Below, piece by piece: positions 1 through 6,077 of a DNA stretch of 11,372 nucleotides. Location: NCBI GenBank assembly GCA_016210785.1, contig JACQTN010000151.1, positions 1 to 11,372 on the forward strand. Reading direction: 5' to 3'. The translations under genes were made by a program, and so were the position numbers. The notes below the pieces were generated by a model that did no database searches, was not told the DNA's origin, and saw only the letters and a list, made by a program, of their open reading frames with translations. Every line of letters starts with the position of its first letter. Within the stretch, counting starts at the first letter, position 1. The DNA is from Armatimonadota bacterium. Its GTDB lineage: Bacteria > Sysuimicrobiota > Sysuimicrobiia > Sysuimicrobiales > JACQTN01.

Positions 1-132
1 CCTGGTGGGTGGTTCACTCGCGGTCCGGCGATGGCCGGCGACGGTGGTCCCGGTGGGTGGTTCAACCGCGGTCCGGCGATGGCCGGCGACGGTGGCCCCG
101 GCGGCTGGTTCGGACGTGGTCCCGCCGCGGCG
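1..132 (+). repeat. 48-bp in-frame tandem repeat, 2.75 copies
   Basis: Units lie at 1-48, 49-96 and 97-132 (truncated). Units 1 and 2 differ at only a few bases. Unit 3 differs more and diverges in its last codons before the stop. The period is a multiple of three, so the repeat keeps one reading frame. More copies probably lie to the left of the window. Confidence 0.85.
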
Positions 133-135
133 TAA
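1..135 (+). CDS. C-terminal end of an unknown Gly/Pro/Trp-Phe repeat protein (partial, 5' end outside window)
   Basis: Frame 1 is open from the left edge to a TAA at 133-135 and encodes 44 residues. It consists of two full copies and one degenerate copy of a 16-residue unit, PGGWFxRGPAMAGDGG, where x is T, N or G; the last copy ends in GRGPAAA. I chose this frame because most differences between the DNA copies fall on synonymous third positions of it (CCT/CCC, GGT/GGC, GGG/GGC, CGC/CGT, CCG/CCC), which indicates that the protein sequence is what is conserved. The repeat is rich in Gly and Pro, has a Trp-Phe pair and one Arg per unit, and has no predicted helix or membrane segment, so it looks like a flexible or low-complexity tail. 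I do not recognise the family. RGG-like RNA-binding tails and extracellular structural repeats are both conceivable. The upstream domain, which would decide, is missing. Confidence 0.6.
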   Translation, partial: PGGWFTRGPAMAGDGGPGGWFNRGPAMAGDGGPGGWFGRGPAAA

Positions 136-139
136 CGCG

Positions 140-194
140 GGCCTCACAGCAGGCGGCTGTCCCCACCGCGTGCCCGCCTGAGGGGCCGAGTTTT
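140..194 (+). terminator. Possible intrinsic terminator of the repeat-protein gene
   Basis: An inner stem pairs CAGGCGG (150-156) with CCGCCTG (174-180). An outer arm GGCCTC (140-145) can pair with the GAG/GGCC of 180-187 with bulges. A short T-tract (191-194) follows. The loop is large and the outer arm imperfect, so this is tentative, but it lies just after the TAA and before a new promoter. Confidence 0.4.
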
Positions 195-200
195 ACAATA

Positions 201-230
201 TTGCGCCCTATGCTCGTTCCGTGGTATCAT
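201..230 (+). promoter_or_regulatory. Candidate sigma-70-type promoter of the HTH-TPR regulator
   Basis: The stretch 191-240 is conspicuously AT-rich against the GC-rich surroundings. TTGCGC (201-206) is followed after 18 bases by TATCAT (225-230), preceded by TGG, so an extended -10 is possible. A second -10-like word, TATTAA, lies at 233-238. Predicted transcription would start near 237, leaving a leader of roughly 45 bases before the ATG at 284. Confidence 0.45.
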
Positions 231-268
231 TCTATTAAATTGCGTGCGCCAGTCCCGGCGCACCGTGC

Positions 269-274
269 GAGAGG
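269..274 (+). promoter_or_regulatory. Ribosome binding site deciding the regulator start
   Basis: GAGAGG at 269-274 directly abuts an ATG at 275 and is therefore too close to serve it, but it lies 9 bases before the in-frame ATG at 284, a normal spacing. The start at 284 is preferred. Confidence 0.5.
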
Positions 275-283
275 ATGCCGACC

Positions 284-1765
284 ATGGCACGAGCCAGGTG
301 GAAGGACACGGCAGAGGCACGACTCGAGGGCACCGCCGCGCACCGCCTCGGCGAGCGGATCCGCACCCTGCGGCTGGCCAGGGAGATGACCCAGGCCGAG
401 TTGGGAGGTGGGAAGCTCACCAAGAGCTTCATCAGCCTCCTCGAAAGCGGCAGAGCGCATCCGTCCCTGCATACCCTGAAGTATCTCGCCGGGCGACTCG
501 GCACCTCCCTGCTGGGCCTGCTGGGTGAGGAAGAGGACCTCGCCATCGGCACGCTCGAGGGTCTGCTGGCCCTGGCGAAGGAGGAGATCCGTCAGCGCCG
601 GCCCGGGAATGCCCTGACCCTCATGGCGGCCGGGATACACCTGGCGGCCCCGCGTCCCCTGCATCTGGTGGAGGCGCGCCTCGTGGAAGGCGCCGCCCAC
701 ATTGAGGAACGCAATTTCGGCGCCGCGGGAGAGACTCTCAGGCTCGCTCTGGAGGAGGCGACCCGGCTCGGCCACGCCGGCCAGCGCGCATCGGCCCTCT
801 ACCTGCTGGGCCGCACGGAGCTGTGGCAGCGCCGCCTTCCCGAAGCGCGGACCATGTTCGAATCCGCCATCGAGACCGCGCGGCAGGACCGCTACCGCGA
901 CGCCACGACCATCATCTCCGCCCTGTACAGCCTCGGCACGACCCAGGTCTACATGGGCCACTACGACGACGCCCTGGCGTCTTACGCCGAGGCCGTCGAA
1001 CTGGCGGAAACGGCCCGCAAGGAGAGCGAACTCGGGCTCGCCCTGTGGGGCATCGGATGGGTCCACGCCCGGCTGGAGAACTTCCCGCAGGCGCTGCGCT
1101 ACCATGAGCAGGCCCGGGGCCTGCTGGAGCGCGCGGAGGATCTCTGGAACCTCGGGCGCGTGTACAAGGACATGGCGATTATCTTGATCAAGCAGGGTAA
1201 GCCCCGAGAGGCGATCGAGCCGCTGGAGCGCAGCCTGAAGGTCGCGACGCAACTCGGCGACCGGATGAGCCGCGCCTACTGCCTCACCGAGCTGGCCCGC
1301 GCCCACTTCCTGTGCCGCGATCTCGCGGAGGCACGCCGTTTCGCAGAGCTGGCCGTGCAGGCTGCCGTGGAGCTGGGCGATCCCGGCGAGCACGGACGGG
1401 CCAAGGTCGTGCTGGCCAGGGTGCTGGAGGCCTCTGGCGGGCGCGAGGAAGCGGTCCGTCTGTTCCGGGACGCCATCGAGGTCTTCACGCGCAGCCACCA
1501 CCTGCCGGAGCTGGCGGAGGCCGCGGAGACGCTGGGGCTGCTGTACCGCCAGCAGGGCAAGCATGCGGACGCCGCCGCCTACCTGGCCATGGCCATCGAC
1601 GCGACGCAGGTGTCCCGAAGCCGGAAGTCGGCGTGGGAAGCCTCCGGGATGGAGTTCGCGCACGGGTTGCCCGGTCCGTCCGCTCAGCAGAGCGCCGGAG
1701 CCCCGTCAACGGAGGGGTCCACAGAGCGCGGCGGCGCGCGGGCCGCAACTTCCCGGAGGCGTTAG
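284..1765 (+). CDS. XRE-family HTH regulator with C-terminal TPR array
   Basis: A 493-residue cytoplasmic protein. Residues about 20-75 form a typical XRE/Cro-type helix-turn-helix: RLGERIRTLR, then MTQAELGGGKLTKSFISLLE and SGRAHPSLHTLKYLAGRLG, with the short GGGKL insertion before the recognition helix seen in some HTH-TPR regulators. From about residue 130 to 440 a helical repeat with a strict 40-residue period fills the protein, with TPR-type small/large residue patterns (GRTELWQRRLPEARTMFESA, GHYDDALASYAEAVELA, GKPREAIEPLERSLKVA, GKHADAAAYLAMAI); I count about eight units. The last 40 residues are low-complexity Ser/Gly/Arg. The arrangement resembles peptide-sensing RRNPP-type regulators, where the TPR array binds a ligand that changes DNA binding, but no pheromone gene is visible beside it. 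It has its own promoter and terminator and so is probably monocistronic. ATG 275 is an alternative start. Target and ligand are unknown. Confidence 0.88.
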   Translation: MARARWKDTAEARLEGTAAHRLGERIRTLRLAREMTQAELGGGKLTKSFISLLESGRAHPSLHTLKYLAGRLGTSLLGLLGEEEDLAIGTLEGLLALAKEEIRQRRPGNALTLMAAGIHLAAPRPLHLVEARLVEGAAHIEERNFGAAGETLRLALEEATRLGHAGQRASALYLLGRTELWQRRLPEARTMFESAIETARQDRYRDATTIISALYSLGTTQVYMGHYDDALASYAEAVELAETARKESELGLALWGIGWVHARLENFPQALRYHEQARGLLERAEDLWNLGRVYKDMAIILIKQGKPREAIEPLERSLKVATQLGDRMSRAYCLTELARAHFLCRDLAEARRFAELAVQAAVELGDPGEHGRAKVVLARVLEASGGREEAVRLFRDAIEVFTRSHHLPELAEAAETLGLLYRQQGKHADAAAYLAMAIDATQVSRSRKSAWEASGMEFAHGLPGPSAQQSAGAPSTEGSTERGGARAATSRRR

Positions 1766-1796
1766 ACCGTCCGCCTCATCGTCCATACAGCATGGC

Positions 1797-1830
1797 GAGG
1801 GCGCCCCGCCGCGTGGGGGCGCCCTCTTCT
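1797..1830 (+). terminator. Intrinsic terminator after the HTH-TPR regulator
   Basis: A perfect 11-bp stem, GAGGGCGCCCC (1797-1807) pairing with GGGGCGCCCTC (1816-1826), encloses an 8-base loop and is followed by TTCT. It lies 31 bases after the regulator stop. The U-tract is short but the stem is very stable. Confidence 0.75.
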
Positions 1831-1862
1831 CACCGTGATCCCTCCGGGGCTTGCGGGAGGAG

Positions 1863-1891
1863 TTGCGCGGAGCCCCAGGGAACACTACCGT
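1863..1891 (+). promoter_or_regulatory. Weak candidate promoter for pyrE
   Basis: TTGCGC (1863-1868), a 17-base spacer and TACCGT (1886-1891) lie 22 bases before the pyrE start. The preceding terminator means pyrE needs its own promoter, and this is the best match in the gap. The -10 word is poor. The -35 word is the same as that proposed for the neighbouring regulator gene. Confidence 0.25.
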
Positions 1892-1913
1892 ATCGCATCC
1901 GCAAGGGGGCATC

Positions 1914-2477
1914 ATGAGCGGGCGATCGGCCGCCGAGATTGTCGCGGATTCACAGCTCATCCGCCACGGACACTTCGTGCTCTCCTCTGGCATGCACACC
2001 CCGTACTACGTGGCGTGGGAGCGCGTACTGCAGCATCCCGTCCTCACCTCCACGGTCTGCCAGGCGCTCGCCGACCGGTTCCGGGGCACGCCGGTGGACG
2101 TGGTGATCAGCTCGGGCGTGCTGGGCGCCATCCTGGGACACGAGACGGCACGGGCGCTGGGCGCGCAGGCGGTCTTCGTGGAAGGCATGCACGGGCGCCG
2201 CGTGCTGCGGCCGGGGTTCCGCGTGGAGTCTGGCGCCCGGGCACTGCTGGTGGAAGAGGTGATCGTGACCGGCGAATCGGCCCGGGAACTGATGCGCCTG
2301 GTATCCGGCCACGGCAGCCGCACCGTGGGCGTGGCGGCGTTGGTGGACCGCAGCTCCACCGCCCTCAACCTGGGTGTGCCTGTGGAGACCCTGGCCGTGC
2401 TCGACCTGGAGGCCTATCCCCCGCCCATGTGTCCGCAGTGCAGGGAGGGCGTGCCGCTGGAGCGCCCCGGCCAGTGA
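1914..2477 (+). CDS. pyrE: Orotate phosphoribosyltransferase, Thermus-type family
   Basis: A type I phosphoribosyltransferase of 187 residues that would make orotidine 5'-phosphate from orotate and PRPP in pyrimidine synthesis. Visible marks of PyrE are the N-terminal GHFVLSSGMHTPYYV (19-33), the SSGVLGAILGHETAR segment (66-80), the PRPP loop LLVEEVIVTGES (111-122) and the C-terminal YPPPMCPQCREGVPLERPG (168-186), whose Cys-x2-Cys tail is a feature of the Thermus/actinobacterial branch. The PRPP loop carries Glu-Glu (114-115) where the family usually has Glu-Asp or Asp-Asp, and TGES instead of TGGS. ATG 1914 is chosen because AAGGGGG lies 4 bases upstream; the frame stays open back to a TTG at 1851, but that extension does not look like PyrE. 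No other pyrimidine gene is nearby. A related purine- or base-specific phosphoribosyltransferase is possible. Confidence 0.82.
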   Translation: MSGRSAAEIVADSQLIRHGHFVLSSGMHTPYYVAWERVLQHPVLTSTVCQALADRFRGTPVDVVISSGVLGAILGHETARALGAQAVFVEGMHGRRVLRPGFRVESGARALLVEEVIVTGESARELMRLVSGHGSRTVGVAALVDRSSTALNLGVPVETLAVLDLEAYPPPMCPQCREGVPLERPGQ

Positions 2478-2509
2478 GGCGCGGGCGCGCCTCGCCGCTC
2501 AGGATTTTT
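2476..2509 (+). terminator. Possible terminator of pyrE
   Basis: GAGGCGC (2476-2482) pairs with GCGCCTC (2487-2493) around a 4-base loop, starting inside the stop codon. A run of five T (2505-2509) follows, but 11 bases after the stem, which is farther than usual, so the call is tentative. Confidence 0.4.
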
Positions 2510-2556
2510 CCCGCCCCCGCGCCGCCGGAAGGCGGTGGGCGGGGATACTGAGGCGG

Positions 2557-2600
2557 AACTCCTGAGACCCGGGGTGCGGAAGATCACCCGCTCGGGAGTT
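2557..2600. terminator. Long hairpin between convergent genes
   Basis: AACTCCTGAG (2557-2566) pairs with CTCGGGAGTT (2591-2600) with a single T-G wobble. Inside, GGTG (2573-2576) pairs with CACC (2585-2588) around an 8-base loop. It lies in the gap where pyrE (rightward) and the threonine-synthase-like gene (leftward) converge, so it may end either transcript. Neither side has a clear T-run, so orientation cannot be decided. Confidence 0.4.
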
Positions 2601-2611
2601 GTGGTGTTCTG

Positions 2612-3745
2612 TCAGGATACGCCACCCTCCAACAGCGGGCGAATCTTCTCCCACGCTTTGAGGCCATTGCCGGTGAGTACGACCACCGTCTCGTCCGCGG
2701 CGCGGAGCCTGCCCTCCCGCAGCAACCGGTCGGCGGCCGCCGGCGCCGCGGCCGCGGTCGGCTCCACGAACATACCCCGCCGGGCCAGCAGGCGCAGCGC
2801 GCGCACGATCTCGTCCTCGGTGACGGTCACCACGGCGCCGTCGGTGGCCCGCACCGCCTCCAGGATCTCCCGGCCGCGCAGCGGGCTGCCCGACGCGATG
2901 CCCTCGGCCAGGGTGGTGCCCGGGGTGACGGGTACCACATCACCCGCGCCCTGCGCGAAGGCCTGGTAGACGGGTGAGCACGCGGACGCCTGCACGGCGA
3001 AGATGCGCGGGAGGCGATCGATCTCCCCGGCGTCCCGCAGGGCTTTGAATCCGCGGTACGCCCCGATGACCAGGCTGCCGTAACCACACGGCACCACCAC
3101 GTGGTCCGGAGCGGCACGGCCCAGTTGCTCCCAGACCTCCCACGCGTACGTCTTCACGCCTTCAAAGAAGAGCGGGTGCCAGTTGTGGCTGGCGTAGAAG
3201 CTGGCGGCATCGGCCATGGAGGCCTTCTTGGCTTCCTCGCGCGGTCCGGGCACGGGGACCAGCCGCGCGCCGTAGGCCTGGATCTGCGCCAGCTTGCCAC
3301 CGGAGGCGTGCGCGGGGATGTACAGGTCGCAGGGGATGCCCGCCCGAGCGCAGTAGCCCGCCAGCGCGGCGCCCGCGTTGCCCGACGAGTCGTCGTGTAC
3401 GTGGGGCGCGCCCGCGGCCTTCAGGTAGCTCACCAGCAGCGTGGCGCCGCGGTCCTTGTAGGAGCCGGTCGGCAGCAGGAAGTCCATCTTGCAGGAGACC
3501 TCGCCGGCGCTGAGGGGCACGCGCACCAGGGGCGTCCATCCCTCCATCATGGACACCGTGGCTTCCTCGGGGAGAGGCGGCAGCAGACGCCGGTACCGCC
3601 ACAGGGAGGGCAGGGTCTGGATCGCCGAAGGCACAAAGGCGGGCACCTCCGCAACCTCCAGGTACCCGCCACACTCGCACCGCCAGACGAGAGCTTTTCC
3701 CGGGTATTCTTTACGGCACATTGCGCAGACAAATCCATCAGCCAT
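2612..3745 (-). CDS. Threonine synthase-like PLP-dependent enzyme (ThrC family)
   Basis: A fold-type II pyridoxal-phosphate enzyme of 377 residues, the usual size for threonine synthases, which convert O-phosphohomoserine to threonine. An N-terminal zinc-ribbon (C7-x2-C10, C23-x-C25) is typical of one ThrC branch. The Schiff-base lysine is K97 in LLPTGSYKDRGA, where the family more often has N-PTGSFKDRG. The phosphate/substrate loop is DDSSGNAGAALAGY. The PLP-phosphate side shows VVPCGYGSLVIGAYRGF, and the C-terminal LTGNGLKAWE matches the ThrC ending TGxGLK. The ATG lies 9 bases after the stop of the GGT-like gene with GGTAGAG in between, so the two are probably cotranslated, the last genes of the paa unit. 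No homoserine kinase or dehydrogenase gene is adjacent. Paralogues such as cysteate synthase or an ammonia-lyase are possible, so I leave the symbol blank. Confidence 0.8.
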   Translation of the reverse strand: MADGFVCAMCRKEYPGKALVWRCECGGYLEVAEVPAFVPSAIQTLPSLWRYRRLLPPLPEEATVSMMEGWTPLVRVPLSAGEVSCKMDFLLPTGSYKDRGATLLVSYLKAAGAPHVHDDSSGNAGAALAGYCARAGIPCDLYIPAHASGGKLAQIQAYGARLVPVPGPREEAKKASMADAASFYASHNWHPLFFEGVKTYAWEVWEQLGRAAPDHVVVPCGYGSLVIGAYRGFKALRDAGEIDRLPRIFAVQASACSPVYQAFAQGAGDVVPVTPGTTLAEGIASGSPLRGREILEAVRATDGAVVTVTEDEIVRALRLLARRGMFVEPTAAAAPAAADRLLREGRLRAADETVVVLTGNGLKAWEKIRPLLEGGVS

Positions 3746-3754
3746 TGTTCATCT

Positions 3755-5503
3755 CTACCATCCTATGGCGTAGCCGTTCCGGCGCGGGTCCGCGCCGCCC
3801 ATCAGCCACCCTTCCCCGTGGACCACGATTCCATGCGCCCCACCCACCAGCCACGACCACTCCCCCAGCAGGTGCAGGTCGTACCCTCGGGCCGCCAGGG
3901 CGCGGCGGGTATCCTCCGGGATGCGGGTTTCCACGCGCAGGGTGGTCGCCGGCAGGGGATCGGGAACGTCGTCGGCCCAGCGCATGCGCGGGGCACCGAT
4001 GGCGTCTTGGACGTTCATCCCGAAGTCGATCAGGTTGCACAGCACCTGCGTCACGGTCTGCGGGATGCCGTAGCTCCCGGGGGACCCCACGGTCATGGCC
4101 AGGCGCCCGCCCCGCATGGCCTGCGTGGGAGCGATGCACCACTCCACGCGCCTGCCGCCCGCCAGGGTGTTGGCGTGCCCGGGGCGCAGGTTGAACCACC
4201 GCATCCCATTGTTCAGGCAGACGCCGGTACCGGGGATGACGACTCCCGAGCCGAAGCCCGAGCCCAGGGTCTGCGTCATGTTGACCGCGTTGCCCCAGCG
4301 GTCCGCCGCGGCCAGGTGGGTGGTGGAGTCGCGGGACGCGGCCCGCCCGCCTTTCCCGCCCGCACCACCGCGCCCTGCCCTCCCCCCCGTCTTCCGATCC
4401 CCGGCGTCGCGCAGTGCCGCCAGCACCCGCGCGCGCTGCTCCGCGGCGTGCTCCTTGCCGATCAGATAATCCACCGGCACTTCCACGAAGTCGGGATCGC
4501 CAATGTACCGGTCGGTGTCCAGGCGGGCCAGCCGGATCACTTCCGCCAGCGTGACCAGGTGGTCGCCGGTATTGTGTCCCATTCCCGCCAAGTCGAAGCC
4601 CTCCAGCACGTTGAGGGTCTGCAGGATCTGGGCGCCGCTACTGGGCGGGGGTGGGGTGAAGATCTCGTAGCCGCGGTAGGAGGTGTGGATCGGATCCTGC
4701 CAGGCCAGTTCCTCTGGCACCCTGGCGAGATCATCCTCCGTCATGACCCCGCCCGCGGACTGCAGGTGGCCGGCGATCGCTCGCCCGATTTCCCCGCTGT
4801 ACAACGCGCCGACGCCGCGGCGGGCGATCAGGTCAAGCGTGCGCGCCAGGTCTGGCTGCCGCAGGAGTTCGCCCGCCGCGGGCGGACGCCCCTGGGGAAA
4901 GTAGGTGGCGGAGGTGGCCGGGAACAGTTCGACGCGCTCCGGGTGGGCGGCGAAGTGGTGGGCATCGAACGGCGTGATGACGATCCCGCGCTCGGCGAGG
5001 GCGATGGCGGGTTGCAGCACGGTCTCGGGCGCCAGTGTGCCGTGGTCCGCCAGGGCCCGGGCCCATCCAGCCAGCGCCGAGGGAACGAGGGGTGCCAGGG
5101 GACCCACGTCCTTCATCTCCGGGGTGTAGCCCTCCAGCCTGGCCCGGGCCGGCGCGCGACCGCCGAAGTACAGCGCGCGCACCCGGCGCTCCTCCCCGTG
5201 ATAGAACAGCAGGTTCCCCACGCCGCCGATCCCGGACATGTAGGGCTCTACCACGTTGAGGGCCACCGCGGCCGCCACCAGGGCGTCCACGGCATTTCCT
5301 CCGCGGGCCAGCATCTTGACCCCGGCGAGCACAGCCAGGGGGTTGGCCGCGCAGACCATCCCCTCCCGCCCCATGGCGATGGCGCGCATGCCCCACCGCG
5401 TGGCCGGGGAGCCGCTCCCGGCGCCCGGGTTCGCGGCGCCGCCGGGAGCCTCTCCGCGGGATGTGGAAGGCCGGCCTCTGCCGGTGTGTTTGCCTGTGGC
5501 CAC
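3755..5503 (-). CDS. Gamma-glutamyltransferase-family Ntn hydrolase with altered substrate pocket
   Basis: A 582-residue Ntn hydrolase precursor. GGTs cut themselves before a threonine that becomes the nucleophile; here that is T394 in RDSTTHLAAAD, giving a large chain of about 393 and a small chain of 189 residues, close to the classical sizes. Other family marks are GGNAVDALVAAAVALNVVEP (69-88), the PPPSSGAQ segment, GDPDFVEVP, GSPGSYG (473-479) and the C-terminal GADPRRNGYA. Positions that bind the glutamyl group in E. coli GGT (R114, N411, D433, S462/S463) appear here as G114, G414, W436 and W455/C456, so glutathione is doubtful as substrate. There is no signal peptide, which suggests a cytoplasmic enzyme. 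The first 36 residues are basic and Gly/Pro-rich, but GTG 5503 is well supported by AAAGGTGAGG 7 bases upstream. A Gly/Lys/Arg-rich linker (368-391) precedes the cleavage site. It sits 81 bases after paaD. Confidence 0.88.
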   Translation of the reverse strand: MATGKHTGRGRPSTSRGEAPGGAANPGAGSGSPATRWGMRAIAMGREGMVCAANPLAVLAGVKMLARGGNAVDALVAAAVALNVVEPYMSGIGGVGNLLFYHGEERRVRALYFGGRAPARARLEGYTPEMKDVGPLAPLVPSALAGWARALADHGTLAPETVLQPAIALAERGIVITPFDAHHFAAHPERVELFPATSATYFPQGRPPAAGELLRQPDLARTLDLIARRGVGALYSGEIGRAIAGHLQSAGGVMTEDDLARVPEELAWQDPIHTSYRGYEIFTPPPPSSGAQILQTLNVLEGFDLAGMGHNTGDHLVTLAEVIRLARLDTDRYIGDPDFVEVPVDYLIGKEHAAEQRARVLAALRDAGDRKTGGRAGRGGAGGKGGRAASRDSTTHLAAADRWGNAVNMTQTLGSGFGSGVVIPGTGVCLNNGMRWFNLRPGHANTLAGGRRVEWCIAPTQAMRGGRLAMTVGSPGSYGIPQTVTQVLCNLIDFGMNVQDAIGAPRMRWADDVPDPLPATTLRVETRIPEDTRRALAARGYDLHLLGEWSWLVGGAHGIVVHGEGWLMGGADPRRNGYAIGW

Positions 5504-5510
5504 CGTGTCA

Positions 5511-5520
5511 CCTCACCTTT
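5511..5520 (-). promoter_or_regulatory. Strong ribosome binding site for the GGT-like gene
   Basis: On the minus strand AAAGGTGAGG lies 7 bases before the GTG at 5503. It supports the long N-terminal extension as really translated, instead of a start at an internal Met nearer to the conserved domain (residues 39-49). Confidence 0.6.
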
Positions 5521-5584
5521 GCCGCGAGCCGGTCGCCATCGAGGGCGCACCGGCCCGGCTTCTGCTCTTGTCCAACGTCTGGGG

Positions 5585-6073
5585 TCACGCGCTGTCCAGT
5601 GGTGGCTTGAAGCGCTCGATCGGGTTGCCGCACGCCCGGCAGTAGTAGATCGCCCGGCAGAGGGTCGGTCCAAAGAGATTCTCCAGCGTGGTCTGGGTGG
5701 ATCCGCAAAACGGGCAGGTCACCGGTTCCTCCCAAGTCCCGCGGCGCGGCACGCTGAGCCCGTGGGCGGTGAGCCGCCGCCTGCCCTCCTCTGTCATGCG
5801 CGCCACCGTCCACGGTTCGTCGTAGGTGACCTCCACGCTCACCTCGCGCACGCCCTCTAGCGCCAGCAGCCGGCGCCGGATGTCGTCGCCGATCACGCGC
5901 ATGGCGGGGCAGGCGCTGTAGGTGGGGATCAGGCGCACCAGCACCCGGCCCTCCTCCACCCGCACGTCGCGCACCAGGCCCAGGTCGGTGATGGCCACGG
6001 GCAGCTCCGGATCCTCGATCTCCCGAAGTGCCTGCCAGATCTGCTCTTCCAGGTCCAGGGGCGTGGTTCTCAC
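5585..6073 (-). CDS. paaD: Phenylacetyl-CoA epoxygenase maturation subunit PaaD
   Basis: 162 residues. The N-terminal half is a DUF59/MIP18-type Fe-S assembly domain: IEDPELPVAITDLGLVRDV (19-37) and PTYSACPAM with the conserved C55. The C-terminal half has a Cys cluster, TCPFCGS (C120, C123), C139 and YYCRACGNPIERFKPP (C145, C148), which is diagnostic of PaaD/PaaJ in phenylacetate clusters and absent from plain DUF59 proteins. PaaD is needed to make an active epoxygenase and is thought to act in metal or Fe-S cluster maturation, perhaps of the reductase. It starts at a GTG 4 bases after the paaC stop, so translation is coupled. Its presence is notable because no paaE reductase gene follows. 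Confidence 0.93.
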   Translation of the reverse strand: MRTTPLDLEEQIWQALREIEDPELPVAITDLGLVRDVRVEEGRVLVRLIPTYSACPAMRVIGDDIRRRLLALEGVREVSVEVTYDEPWTVARMTEEGRRRLTAHGLSVPRRGTWEEPVTCPFCGSTQTTLENLFGPTLCRAIYYCRACGNPIERFKPPLDSA

Positions 6074-6077
6074 CGGT

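Noticed and set aside
1..132. CRISPR or VNTR interpretation of the tandem repeat
   Set aside because: There are no spacers between units, the period is a multiple of three, and changes keep the encoded protein. It is a coding repeat.
9..389. Frame starting at 9 that reads through the 48-bp repeat in another phase
   Set aside because: Unit differences are synonymous in frame 1, not here, and this frame crosses the candidate terminator, the AT-rich promoter and the start of the regulator gene.
227..1663. A 478-codon minus-strand frame opposite the HTH-TPR regulator
   Set aside because: The plus strand encodes an unmistakable HTH and TPR array. The antisense product has no family features.
1766..1913. 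Search for a short pheromone-like ORF between the HTH-TPR regulator and pyrE
   Set aside because: The gap holds a strong terminator and a weak promoter. I see no short frame with a hydrophobic signal segment and a ribosome site.
3101..5860. A 919-codon open frame on the plus strand opposite the GGT-like and ThrC-like genes
   Set aside because: Composition is His/Gln/Arg/Gly/Pro-rich with no recognisable domain. It is antisense to two clear enzyme genes and is explained by high GC at third codon positions, which removes stop codons on the opposite strand.
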